NCBI RefSeq assembly: GCF_022878925.1
Contig: NZ_CP084629.1
Coordinates: forward strand, 806,001-870,000
Direction: 5' to 3'
Source: Caballeronia sp. TF1N1
GTDB lineage: Bacteria > Pseudomonadota > Gammaproteobacteria > Burkholderiales > Burkholderiaceae
DNA: 64,000 nucleotides
Shown: piece after piece, positions 44,250 through 53,220 of the stretch
Layout of the letters: each line of letters begins with the position of its first letter
Position numbering within the stretch: position 1 is the stretch's first letter
Program-made: the position numbers and the translations under genes
The notes under the pieces: model-generated
What the model was told of the DNA's origin: nothing
The model's database searches: none
Seen by the model: the letters and a program-made list of their open reading frames with translations, nothing else

Positions 44250-45740
44250 TCAGGCGTTACGCCGCAGAACAAGATAGCTGAGATGCTTTTTTTCGCCGGT
44301 GCCGAGTGCGGCAGGCGTAGAAAAGCTCACGTTGATCTGTCTGCCCTGACGCTTTTCGACCTGAGCCGTCGACACGGCGCCGGTAACTGCATCTACCAGC
44401 GATGCTTCCAATCCGCCGCTTGCAAGCTTGCCACCATCACTCAACTGTACGGTCGATTGTCCTGGGGAAGAGCCCACCAGGACGATCAGATCGTTGTCCG
44501 AGTACAGCGCCTGAGGACTCTTGTCGTCGCTTGCCGTGACTTGGCCTGTATAGGGCGAAAGCGTGCCGCGAAGCGTCGAGCAGAGAACGATCAGTGTGCG
44601 GCCGGGGACGTTATAGGTACGTGGCGTGCCGCGCTTGGTGAGTCGGAATGGATCGTAGCCGTCCCAGTGATAAATCATCGAGACATATTTGTTCGGATCG
44701 TCCCATCCGCGCTTAAGCGCCCATACCGCGAAGGAAAAAAAATACTGAGGCAGGTAATGTGGATCGATCATGTAGCGGTCGCCGATCTCCGTCTGCCAGA
44801 TGCCTCGAACCGTCCCAGGCTGCACGTAACGCGAGTAAAGGCTGTCCAGATCCTTGACGCTCATGTAGTGAGTGTCGAGATAATCGACATTGTCGATCAT
44901 GCGAGTCTGGTAAGTGCCGCTGCGATATTCGAGCCACTTCACGTACGAATCCACGCCGCCTTGATCGGGCCAGCCGCCATAAACAACATAGCCTTTGTAC
45001 TTCCTAATGATGGCCGCCGCCGGAAGATGGATCTTGTCTACATAGTCCTGCATGGCGCTGTCATAGCTGGAAGAGAGCTTACGGTCCTTGTTATATCCCG
45101 ATCCGTGCCAGAAAGTCGCCTGCGGCGATCCCCCCGACAAGCGCCCGGCCGCTTCATTCCAGATCTGGAAATACTTCACGTTGTACGGCGGCGCGCTGTA
45201 CTTGCTAACCGCCGCTTCGACATATTTCTGCCAATAGCTCACGTCTTTGGGCGCGGATTTCGAATCGCCGTCAACGCTCGCGTTCCACTTCGGCGTATAG
45301 CCAAGATAGAGCAGCGTATGCACGCCGTTTTGATTGTTCCTTGAAATGCAGCTCGACAAGTCCACGTCGAAACCCGGACTCGTCTTCGAGACGTTCATTG
45401 CGTCGCTTGAAGAATTCGGCTGACCAGGTCCCACCGAGTCGCGGCCCCAAGTCAATCCCATTTCGCGCCACATACAGATGTCGGTAGGCGTCTGAGGAAA
45501 ACCATTCGAGCCGATGAGGTCTGTAATGCGTCGCGGTCCGGTGCTAAGGGCTGGACAATTGCCTTGCGCTTGTGAATTCAACGCGTGAACGCTTAGCGCC
45601 GGCGCTGCGCTAAGGCAGGCCAGTCGCAAAAGCGTGCGTCGCTTTTCAAATAGCTTGGAAAATGCGCTTTCTGGGATCGAAGGATCGTTAGTCAAGGTAT
45701 TCAGGCAAAGAGACTGTAATGCCGCGGGCAAGCCGCGCAA
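44250..45740 (-). CDS. Secreted clan A-like glycoside hydrolase (GH39-like)
   Basis: About 496 residues. A Tat-like signal (EKRRTLLRLACLSAAPALS near residues 32-50) leads to cleavage near SQAQG. The barrel shows the clan A pair: acid/base E196 in FQIWNEAAG and nucleophile E318 in GIWQTEIGD; a beta-sandwich tail follows (about 385-496). The given start is a TTG and is not secure; a start nearer the signal is likely. It is a second, only distantly related glycosidase of the locus, on the opposite strand and next to the polymerase, so the two may cut different bonds of the same polymer. Confidence 0.76.
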   Translation of the reverse strand: MRGLPAALQSLCLNTLTNDPSIPESAFSKLFEKRRTLLRLACLSAAPALSVHALNSQAQGNCPALSTGPRRITDLIGSNGFPQTPTDICMWREMGLTWGRDSVGPGQPNSSSDAMNVSKTSPGFDVDLSSCISRNNQNGVHTLLYLGYTPKWNASVDGDSKSAPKDVSYWQKYVEAAVSKYSAPPYNVKYFQIWNEAAGRLSGGSPQATFWHGSGYNKDRKLSSSYDSAMQDYVDKIHLPAAAIIRKYKGYVVYGGWPDQGGVDSYVKWLEYRSGTYQTRMIDNVDYLDTHYMSVKDLDSLYSRYVQPGTVRGIWQTEIGDRYMIDPHYLPQYFFSFAVWALKRGWDDPNKYVSMIYHWDGYDPFRLTKRGTPRTYNVPGRTLIVLCSTLRGTLSPYTGQVTASDDKSPQALYSDNDLIVLVGSSPGQSTVQLSDGGKLASGGLEASLVDAVTGAVSTAQVEKRQGRQINVSFSTPAALGTGEKKHLSYLVLRRNA

Positions 45741-45811
45741 GGCGGCGACGAATACTAGTCGCTAAGGCGGCTAGCATTCGCTGCAAGAAGAAACGCGATG
45801 TGCTTCGCTGC

Positions 45812-48121
45812 TTAGCCCGGTTGTGCCGCCGCTGCGGTGTCCGCCATGATGTAGCTATAGCTCTTGTCGCTACGGCGTATCGGAATAGCGTTGAAGACCG
45901 CGCCGAGCACGCGCGCGTCGGATCTTTCAAGCTTCTTGACCGTCTCCGAAATTTCCTTCTCACTTTGCAAGCCCGAACGCAGCACGAGTAAAGTGGCGTC
46001 GGCCTTGGTTGCAACGATAGAAGCGTCGCCCACCGCGAGCATCGGCGGCGTGTCGATGACGATCACGTCAAAGAGCGGTCTCAAGTCCCTCAATACATCA
46101 TCGAACGATGTCTTCATCAAGAGCATGGCCGGATTTGCGCCGCGCGATCCGCATGACATGAATGAAAGGCCATCCACGCCTACAGAACGTACGACCGAGT
46201 GTAGATCACGATCGCCGCGCAGTACTTCATGTAGGCCGCCAGCGTTGCCTTGACCGAATAGCGATGCAAGACGTCCACGACGCATGTCGCCATCGATGAG
46301 AAGCACGCGATGACCGATCTCCGCAAGCACTGCCGCGAGATTAGCCGCGATAAAGCTCTTGCCAGCGCCTGGTGTCGGTCCGGTCAGACAGATGACTTTG
46401 TTTGGGATATGACTGAGGTCATTGAGTAGGGGCGAGCACACCTCTCTGATCGCTTCGACCGCCGGGTCTTGCGGGTATTGCGCGGCAAGCAACGCCAGAT
46501 GATCGTCACGGAACGGATCAGCGCTTCTACGTTTGGACCGGTAGGGCGCCGCAATGCCAGTTGAACGCTTGCCCGGAATTCTCGATGAGCCGGAAGGCAA
46601 GGCGAGCCGTTGGGCAGCGCTCTTCGAATACATCATCTGATGCTGGCTGAAATAGACAGCACCGATGAGCGGTACGCTAAGCTCTTCGATGTATGACGGG
46701 TCAGTCACGCCAGTCATGACGTGCTTGCGGATGAAGACCGAGAACACGCCAAAGATGAGCCCGACAAACACACCGCCACCAATCACGAGAAGCCGATTAG
46801 GTTTGACCTGATGCAAAGGCGTGATGGCGTAGTCGACAATATGCGCGCCACCTGTCGAGCTCGCACGCCGCACGGAGAGCTGCTCCGACTTCTGCACCAT
46901 TCCAAGGTAAATCGTTTCGGCAACTTTGGCGTCACGTTCAAGATCGAGGCTCTGGCGCTCGGAGGACGGCATCTCGGAGAAGCGCGTGTCCAGCGTCGAC
47001 ATTGCGCGCTTGAGATCGTTGAGCTGATCGTCGATATTCACTATCCAGCGGCTGCTCGGCTGGAAACGATTCAGGAGCTGAGTCCTCTCCATCTGCAAAG
47101 CTGCATATTGCTTTTGCAGTTCGATGCCACCTTGAAGATACGCTTGCGACTCTGCGGTCGGTTGCAATGCCTTGGCTTTGGAACGGTATTCGTTGAGCGC
47201 CAGTTCCGAGCGCTTGAGATCCGCCTTCAATCTCGGCAATTCCTGATTGATGAACTCCAACGTGGCGCTGTCCGAGCGTTGCTTCGCGGCCACCGCGGTG
47301 GCAATGTACTGATCGACAAGTGAGTTCGTCACTTGAGCCGCTTTCCAAGGGTTGCTGTCGAGGAATGTAAATTCGATGACGCCCGTGTCTTTAGCCATGT
47401 CCTGCACTTGCAGCAGGTCGGTGAAACGCGCTACGGCATCGCGCGAGTTATAGCGGATCAAAGTGAAGTCGGTACCCGGGCGAGCGACGATCTTCTTGAT
47501 ATCGAGCGATACACCGTTGGCGCTGGCCGGCTTGCCAGCGACGCCCGCAATGAGCAATTCGCCGGAGGGACCCGAAAGCTGATAATGCCCATCAGCACCT
47601 GCCGTCAAAGTGAATTTCTCTTCTTCCAGTTCATGCGGCACGTCGAACGAAGCAACCTGCAGTTGCTCGCCACCCCACGCGAATGAGCTGAGCCCAAGCC
47701 AAGGAGACGCGGGCCTTCCCGGCGTAGCCAATTTATTTGCGAGCGACCCGATAATAGGGATCTGCTTCGGAATCACGGCGACATCGAATCGATATTTTTC
47801 GATGACCGGCTGAAGCACGGATCGGCTCGTCATGACCGCCATTTCGGCGCCAGGAGACGGGTTCATCAATACTTGCGCATCCTGATTCTGCAGGGCGATG
47901 CCAAGCGCATTGGGCTCCGTTGGATCGACTCTGACCACCGCATCGCCCTGATATTGAGGCGTGGCGAGAAATGCATACGCGACCGCGATCAATGTGACGC
48001 CAAGCGCCACAAGGAGAATTTCCTTGTAATGATCTCTCATGAGAGCCAACATGGCGCGCACAGATAACTGGCCGCGCTCGTGGCTAAAATCAGGCATATG
48101 TGTGGCGACGGAGTCTTTCAC
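45812..48121 (-). CDS. Wzc-type polysaccharide chain-length and tyrosine autokinase
   Basis: About 769 residues. Two membrane helices (near residues 30-50 and 450-470) flank a periplasmic Wzz/GNVR region; the cytoplasmic C-terminal domain is a BY-kinase with Walker A GPTPGAGKS, Walker A-prime VLLIDGDMRRG and Walker B VIVIDTPPML. It controls polymer length and export by phosphorylation cycles. The C-terminal tail has only two tyrosines (KSYSYIMADT) rather than the usual cluster. Start: a GTG at 48121 with GGGAA upstream; an ATG at 48097 is possible. No Wza partner or phosphatase gene is in the window. Confidence 0.88.
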   Translation of the reverse strand: MKDSVATHMPDFSHERGQLSVRAMLALMRDHYKEILLVALGVTLIAVAYAFLATPQYQGDAVVRVDPTEPNALGIALQNQDAQVLMNPSPGAEMAVMTSRSVLQPVIEKYRFDVAVIPKQIPIIGSLANKLATPGRPASPWLGLSSFAWGGEQLQVASFDVPHELEEEKFTLTAGADGHYQLSGPSGELLIAGVAGKPASANGVSLDIKKIVARPGTDFTLIRYNSRDAVARFTDLLQVQDMAKDTGVIEFTFLDSNPWKAAQVTNSLVDQYIATAVAAKQRSDSATLEFINQELPRLKADLKRSELALNEYRSKAKALQPTAESQAYLQGGIELQKQYAALQMERTQLLNRFQPSSRWIVNIDDQLNDLKRAMSTLDTRFSEMPSSERQSLDLERDAKVAETIYLGMVQKSEQLSVRRASSTGGAHIVDYAITPLHQVKPNRLLVIGGGVFVGLIFGVFSVFIRKHVMTGVTDPSYIEELSVPLIGAVYFSQHQMMYSKSAAQRLALPSGSSRIPGKRSTGIAAPYRSKRRSADPFRDDHLALLAAQYPQDPAVEAIREVCSPLLNDLSHIPNKVICLTGPTPGAGKSFIAANLAAVLAEIGHRVLLIDGDMRRGRLASLFGQGNAGGLHEVLRGDRDLHSVVRSVGVDGLSFMSCGSRGANPAMLLMKTSFDDVLRDLRPLFDVIVIDTPPMLAVGDASIVATKADATLLVLRSGLQSEKEISETVKKLERSDARVLGAVFNAIPIRRSDKSYSYIMADTAAAAQPG

Positions 48122-48598
48122 GTGTATTTCCCGGAGCGTGGAACAGGATAGAAAGCTTACGAATGCCCGGTTAAAACCGGGCCGCACTATCACAAACGCG
48201 CTACGCGTGAGCGGCGATCAATCGCAAGACGAGGCTAAGCACGGTGGAACCGCGCAAACGAAGACACGTTTGACCTTGGTTGGTCGCCGCGTCTTAGACG
48301 ATCTTTCTTTCAAATTAGTGACCTTCGAAATAAAGAACTCTAAATGTCACATCAGAGCCAGGCTTTAACGCCTATCGTGCCTTTGAAGAGGCTGAACCCA
48401 ATTTACCTTGGGAGAGTTTTTTGGAAATGTGGTCCTCCTCACACACGTACGGAAGCGCGCTTCGCGCAAGTTGCATTGACAAAATTTGCGCGCATACGGC
48501 AAACGCATGCCAGGCGGTTCTGAACCGGCCCAAAAAGGGATAAGTGAGGCGTCTTCATCTAAAAAAATAGAACGATAAACACGACGCCTCATAAGCAT
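48122..48598. other. Non-coding region between wzc-like and tyrosinase genes
   Basis: Nearly 480 bases, both flanking genes on the minus strand. Likely promoter and leader of the kinase gene. CGCGCAA (48463-48469) and TTGCGCG (48486-48492) form a small interrupted inverted repeat that shares its half-site with the perfect repeat at 54970-54995. No gene or terminator is convincing. Confidence 0.45.
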
Positions 48599-50098
48599 TT
48601 AATAGGCATCGCCCGGTTTGCGCGAGACTGCGGGCTGAACGATAAACGGCGCGTCGTTGGTTAATTCGACGCGAACTTCGCCTACTGTCATGACCTCGCC
48701 TTTTGCCGTCTCGGATCCGTTCACGCGCACTAAGGAAACGACATACTCTCGGGTCGCGCCAGCGCCCATCTTGGCAAGCGCCTCGGTTGCGGGAAATTCA
48801 AGCTCGACGTCGCCATGATGCGCAGCCCCGGCTATCTCGAATGGACCGAGCGTGCCAATAAAATAGGTGGATTTGGCGGTTTCGGCGTCGACCTTATCTG
48901 GCAAGTTGAGATAGACGTTATAGAAGTATCCGCCAGCAGCGCCTGCGCGCGTCAAGGCGAGTCCGTCGAAGACAATCTTGACCGACCGATAACGACTTGC
49001 AGGGACGGCTAGCGCCTGCGTTGCCGATGAGCTTTTAGCGTCCGTGGACGAGGCAATCGACGTTGCGGATAGTAAATCCTGAAGGTCTTGCGTCGAACTC
49101 GCTTCCGTCGTTACGCGAACGCTGACCGATGCTTCTCGTAGTGCCAAGCCTTTCACGCCGCCTATCGCGCGTCGTCCGGTGGCAAGCGTGCGTGCGGGTG
49201 TGGCGGCAAGGCTCACGAGTGCCGGGCGCGAGCGAAGCGGTGTGATTTGCGCCTGGACGCGAATAATGTGCGCTGCATTGGCCTGCGGCGGAAGCGCGGT
49301 AGGGCGATTGGTGTTGGCGTAATCGTAGCCAAGCGTGCGACGGTTCGAATAACAGTCGGACTTTTTGATGGTTAATCCCGTTGCATAGGTGAACGTGCCT
49401 GCCCAGTAAGCTGCAGTCGGAACAGGCATGGTTCTGCCATCAGGCAAAGCCCATGCATGCCAGAGGCGATCCACGTTTGCATGATGCAGGTAAAAAATAG
49501 GATCGCGCGGCGATTGCATTGTTGCCATGACGTTGCCGATCAGGTTGTGCACCGGATTGTGCGGCGCGGTTTCGAATTTTTCCTCGAAGGAGTTAGCGGT
49601 CCCGCGCTGAAAATTCACGGTCGTGGCGGCGAATGGCGACAGGTCCAGCGACGAGTACACATTGTTGTTTAGCCGCGGGCAGAAAAGCGGGTTGCCGCTA
49701 GCTGAATCGGTGAATTCTGGTGGGATGCTTGGTGTGTGAAACCAATCCCAGTACGGCAGCGTCAGAGCGTTGTCACCGGACACGATCCGCAACTGCTTCT
49801 CCAAGTAATAAAGATATCCGCGATGCCAAGCCAAAAAATATGGCATCTTATGCGGACAGTAATTAGCATGCACGTTCGCCCAGTACAGCCAGGAATTGGG
49901 ACTGCTGGCCGTCTTGTTTGCCATCATGGTCTGCAGAGCGTTGATGAACGATCCATATTGTGGCGTCAGCTTGAATTGCTCCCATTCGAGGCGTACGTAT
50001 GTCGTGGTAGCCAGCGCGTTTTGTGGAAAGGGAGCCACAAGTAGTGCGGACGCAGAGGCGCCCAGGAAAGTGCGACGATCAAGTTTAAGATACGACAT
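48599..50098 (-). CDS. Tyrosinase with Tat signal and C-terminal extension
   Basis: A 499-residue type 3 copper oxidase that should hydroxylate phenols and oxidise catechols to quinones. DRRTFLGASASALL at residues 7-20 is a Tat signal, so it is exported folded with copper. CuA ligands are H77, H83 and H92 (HANYCPH ... WHRG); Cys81 makes a CxH motif that in fungal tyrosinases forms a Cys-His thioether. CuB ligands are H180, H184 and H205/H206 (PHNPVHN ... FYLHHANVDRLW). Residues 290-499 form an extra domain that may cap the active site, as in latent tyrosinases. GGAG lies five bases before the ATG at 50098. Finding it inside an exopolysaccharide locus is unusual. Confidence 0.88.
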   Translation of the reverse strand: MSYLKLDRRTFLGASASALLVAPFPQNALATTTYVRLEWEQFKLTPQYGSFINALQTMMANKTASSPNSWLYWANVHANYCPHKMPYFLAWHRGYLYYLEKQLRIVSGDNALTLPYWDWFHTPSIPPEFTDSASGNPLFCPRLNNNVYSSLDLSPFAATTVNFQRGTANSFEEKFETAPHNPVHNLIGNVMATMQSPRDPIFYLHHANVDRLWHAWALPDGRTMPVPTAAYWAGTFTYATGLTIKKSDCYSNRRTLGYDYANTNRPTALPPQANAAHIIRVQAQITPLRSRPALVSLAATPARTLATGRRAIGGVKGLALREASVSVRVTTEASSTQDLQDLLSATSIASSTDAKSSSATQALAVPASRYRSVKIVFDGLALTRAGAAGGYFYNVYLNLPDKVDAETAKSTYFIGTLGPFEIAGAAHHGDVELEFPATEALAKMGAGATREYVVSLVRVNGSETAKGEVMTVGEVRVELTNDAPFIVQPAVSRKPGDAY

Positions 50099-50620
50099 CA
50101 GCGCTCCATAACGTAGTTTGCCTAAGTAATGCGGGTCCGTCGAAGCGCGATCTTGGTGCGCTTTTTCGTGTCGGAAGAGGTTCAGGCTAGGGCGGATCGG
50201 ACGAGCCAAGGGCTCGATCAGCCTGCTTCAGGCGGGTGGCGACTTCGAACGTTCGCGTAGCCGAGGAATTGACGTGTTGATATGAAGTTCTACTGCATTC
50301 GATGCCGTTCTGATCGTACGGTCTCGCACACGACAAAGTCTTTTCACCGAGCTTTCGACACGAACGAATTTATACCGCTGCAGCCCCGCCCGTAAGCCCG
50401 CTTAGTAGGGCTTGAATTTTTCGAACTTGTGTTCTTAACCGGCTAAGCGCACCTTTGCAGATGACGCAGTGCGATAGTTTGAAGGACTTAATGGTCTTTC
50501 ATGCGATCTTTCGAGCGCTGCTTAGCGCGGCTGTGTCTGTCGCTGTTTGCCGCACTCATCGCGTGTGCTCGCCCGTGACTGGAATGCGACACGTGAAACC
50601 CTTCACGCTCGAGTACATAT
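50099..50620. other. Divergent non-coding region between tyrosinase and flippase genes
   Basis: About 520 bases that must hold back-to-back promoters for the tyrosinase (minus) and the flippase (plus). No strong hexamers, terminator or repeat could be assigned; short open frames here look like chance. Confidence 0.45.
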
Positions 50621-51880
50621 ATGGCTTCTTCGTTCCGGAAGAATTTTGCGGTTTTGTTGCTTCTTCAGGTATCGACCTACGCGGTTCCACTGCTCACGCT
50701 TCCCCTGCTCACCCGCGTGCTTACACCGGAGGGGTACGGGCGCCTCGCGTTTGCGCTGGCCTTCATTAATTATTTTATTGTCTTGACGAACTATGGCTTT
50801 GGCTTAACTGCTACGCCGCAAATCTCCGTCAACCGCGCCAATCGCGAAGAGCGCTCTCGAGTCTTCTGGTCGACGCTTTGCGCGCAGGGTGTGGTCACGA
50901 TTGGCGGCTTTGCCATCTTGCTGACCCTGTCTTTCGTGTTTGACCGCCTTGCACAAGATCGCGAACTTCTCCTCCTAGGCTTTGGCCTTGCCGTTGGCGC
51001 GATGCTCACGCCGACGTGGTATTTCCAGGGTATAGAAGATTTGCGCATCACGGGCGCCATTGTCTTTGCGAGTCGCGTGCTGAGCGTTCCCGCAATGTAC
51101 TTGCTCGTGCACAGTCGAGACGACATTTACTGGGCAATGGGCGTCAATTCGCTCGTACCTTTGATGTCGGGTCTGACCATCATGACGTACCTTTACTTTC
51201 GTCGTGAGCTCGACTTTGTTTCCGTATCGCTGGATTCGATTGCAAAGTCCCTTAAGGACGGCTGGAGCGTCTTCCTCGCGACAGCCATCAATGAATACAG
51301 CGCGTCGAGCAACACGGTGCTGCTAGCCCTTATTTCCGGGAACGTTGCCGCCGGCTACTTCGCTGCGGGCGATAAGCTAATCCGCGCCGCCATAGGCATC
51401 ATGAGCCCGCTCAAAACCGCCGCTTATCCGCGCATCAGCTATCTCATGCATCATTCGCGCGATGCGGCTTTTTCCTTCTTAAGAAAAATGCTAGCGTTCC
51501 AAGGGACGGTTGTTGCGTTGATCTCTTTGACCATCTTTACAGCCGCGCCGTTGGCGGTGAAATTGCTTTACGGTCCGCACTATCAGCCTACAGTCGACGT
51601 ATTGCGTCTCATGGCGTTCGTGCCGTTCCTGTCAGGTATTGCAGATGTTTTTGGCGTGCAGACCATGCTGCCCCTTGGAATGAAGTCGCAGTTTGGGCGC
51701 GTGCTTTTGGGCGCGGCGGTTCTTAACGTTGCGCTTCTGACCGTTCTATCCACTTTCTTTGCGGAACTAGGCGCCGCTACAGCGCTTCTCACGGTGCAGG
51801 CATACGTCGCGATCGCCATGGCGACAACGCTCTATATGCAGCGAGTTCCGTTCTTTTTGAAGCAGGGCGTTCCCGAATGA
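50621..51880 (+). CDS. Oligosaccharide flippase, Wzx/RfbX family
   Basis: A 419-residue inner-membrane protein with about twelve hydrophobic helices. The N-terminus (FAVLLLLQVSTYAVPLLTLPLLTRVLTPEGYGRLAFA, cited in part: PLLTLPLLTRVLTPEGYGRLA) is the standard opening of the polysaccharide-synthesis/flippase family. It should turn undecaprenyl-linked repeat units across the membrane for the polymerase. The ribosome site is weak. It ends convergently, 47 bases from the next glycosyltransferase gene. Confidence 0.87.
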   Translation: MASSFRKNFAVLLLLQVSTYAVPLLTLPLLTRVLTPEGYGRLAFALAFINYFIVLTNYGFGLTATPQISVNRANREERSRVFWSTLCAQGVVTIGGFAILLTLSFVFDRLAQDRELLLLGFGLAVGAMLTPTWYFQGIEDLRITGAIVFASRVLSVPAMYLLVHSRDDIYWAMGVNSLVPLMSGLTIMTYLYFRRELDFVSVSLDSIAKSLKDGWSVFLATAINEYSASSNTVLLALISGNVAAGYFAAGDKLIRAAIGIMSPLKTAAYPRISYLMHHSRDAAFSFLRKMLAFQGTVVALISLTIFTAAPLAVKLLYGPHYQPTVDVLRLMAFVPFLSGIADVFGVQTMLPLGMKSQFGRVLLGAAVLNVALLTVLSTFFAELGAATALLTVQAYVAIAMATTLYMQRVPFFLKQGVPE

Positions 51881-51927
51881 AGCGGCAGGCACCGCCTCGT
51901 CGAGATAGATCGTGCGATGGGGTTGCT

Positions 51928-53145
51928 TTAAGCGACGTTCTTGAGAACAGGCTTAGTCAACGCAGTTTGATAGACGTCGATATAGGCATCTACCATCGCG
52001 GCAACGCTAAAACCTTCGGCGTATTGGCGCAAGCGGTCGTGCAATGACGTGTCCTGCAAGAGCTTCACGGCATCGCGAAGTTTGTCTATAAGCGTGTGCG
52101 GCTGCTCCATATCGAAGAGGAGGTTGGAGCCTGGCTCGATCACTTCCGGAATTCCACCTGTGTTTGCAGCCACGACCGGCACGCCGTGTGAATAAGCTTC
52201 GACCGTCACGCGTCCAAAGGGCTCATTCCATTTCGATGGCACGATGAGAATGTCGATGGCTTCCAGAAATTCGCCAGGCTTCACTTGCCCAAGGAATTCG
52301 ACGCGCGGGTCGGCATAGTTCTCTTTCAGCTCCCCCAGATATTCCGCGTCGCCCTTACCACCGATGGCAAGCGTCCATTCGAGCGAATGATCCGCAAGAA
52401 GCTGCTCGAACAAAACCTCAAGTCCTTTTTCCGGCGAAACGCGTCCGAGCACGCCAAGCCGTACAGGGCCGCTTTCGTACTTTGAAACGCGCTTAATGGG
52501 AGCAGCATCGTCCAGCGGAACATAACAATTGCTGATGACCTCGGTGCGCATTGCGCTTGGGAAGAAGCCATTATCGACGTGCTTCTGCAAGACAAATCTG
52601 CTTACGCCGACGGCCACGTCCACACTCGCGGATGCGGCACGCTTCGGTCCCGCATACAACGAGCACATGCCGCATTGACGCTCACAAGGCTTCGCACCGG
52701 AAAACATGGTGGACGTCGGGCACATGAGATAGTAGTCGCGAGCCGTATGCACTATAGGCACGTTGGCATTACGGGCCACGCGCCAGATGTCAATTGAGAG
52801 GCAGGAAAGGTTGCTCGTGTTGACTATGTCGGGCTTTTCCCGCGCAATGATATTTTTGAGCTTGCGCGACATGATCACGTTGTGCAGATCGATGGCGTGC
52901 CAGATGAGCTTGACGACAGACGAATGCTTCTTCGGTTTGTGCGGCCAATAAACATTGACCGAGCGAAGATGGTAGACCTTTACGCCGTTAAGTCTGCTGA
53001 TCCGATCCACGCCGGCGCCTGTAGCGCAAACTACGCACACTTCCATTCCGGCCTTGACGAGACCCTCTGCAAGGAGTCGCGTCGATATCTCTGCCCCGCC
53101 GACGGAATCCGGATGATACAAAGTGTTCGCGATGAGTATTTTCAC
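51928..53145 (-). CDS. Glycosyltransferase family 4 protein
   Basis: About 405 residues with the GT-B fold. The N-terminal half opens VKILIANTLYHPDSVGGAE and the C-terminal half has LGVLGRVSPEKGLEVL near 245 and the nucleotide-sugar segment VPSKWNEPFGRVTVEAYSHG near 322 with the Glu-x7-Glu pattern of retaining GT4 enzymes. It should add one sugar to the lipid-linked repeat unit in the cytoplasm. Start: GTG at 53145, giving the conserved opening; the ATG at 53199 is the alternative and would overlap nothing. Donor and acceptor are unknown. Confidence 0.85.
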   Translation of the reverse strand: MKILIANTLYHPDSVGGAEISTRLLAEGLVKAGMEVCVVCATGAGVDRISRLNGVKVYHLRSVNVYWPHKPKKHSSVVKLIWHAIDLHNVIMSRKLKNIIAREKPDIVNTSNLSCLSIDIWRVARNANVPIVHTARDYYLMCPTSTMFSGAKPCERQCGMCSLYAGPKRAASASVDVAVGVSRFVLQKHVDNGFFPSAMRTEVISNCYVPLDDAAPIKRVSKYESGPVRLGVLGRVSPEKGLEVLFEQLLADHSLEWTLAIGGKGDAEYLGELKENYADPRVEFLGQVKPGEFLEAIDILIVPSKWNEPFGRVTVEAYSHGVPVVAANTGGIPEVIEPGSNLLFDMEQPHTLIDKLRDAVKLLQDTSLHDRLRQYAEGFSVAAMVDAYIDVYQTALTKPVLKNVA

Positions 53146-53220
53146 GGCATCCGCAGTAGTTGGTGTTATCGCTGATCCAGGAAGCGTTCCGCAAGTCATC
53201 TGTAATACTACGGTATTTAT

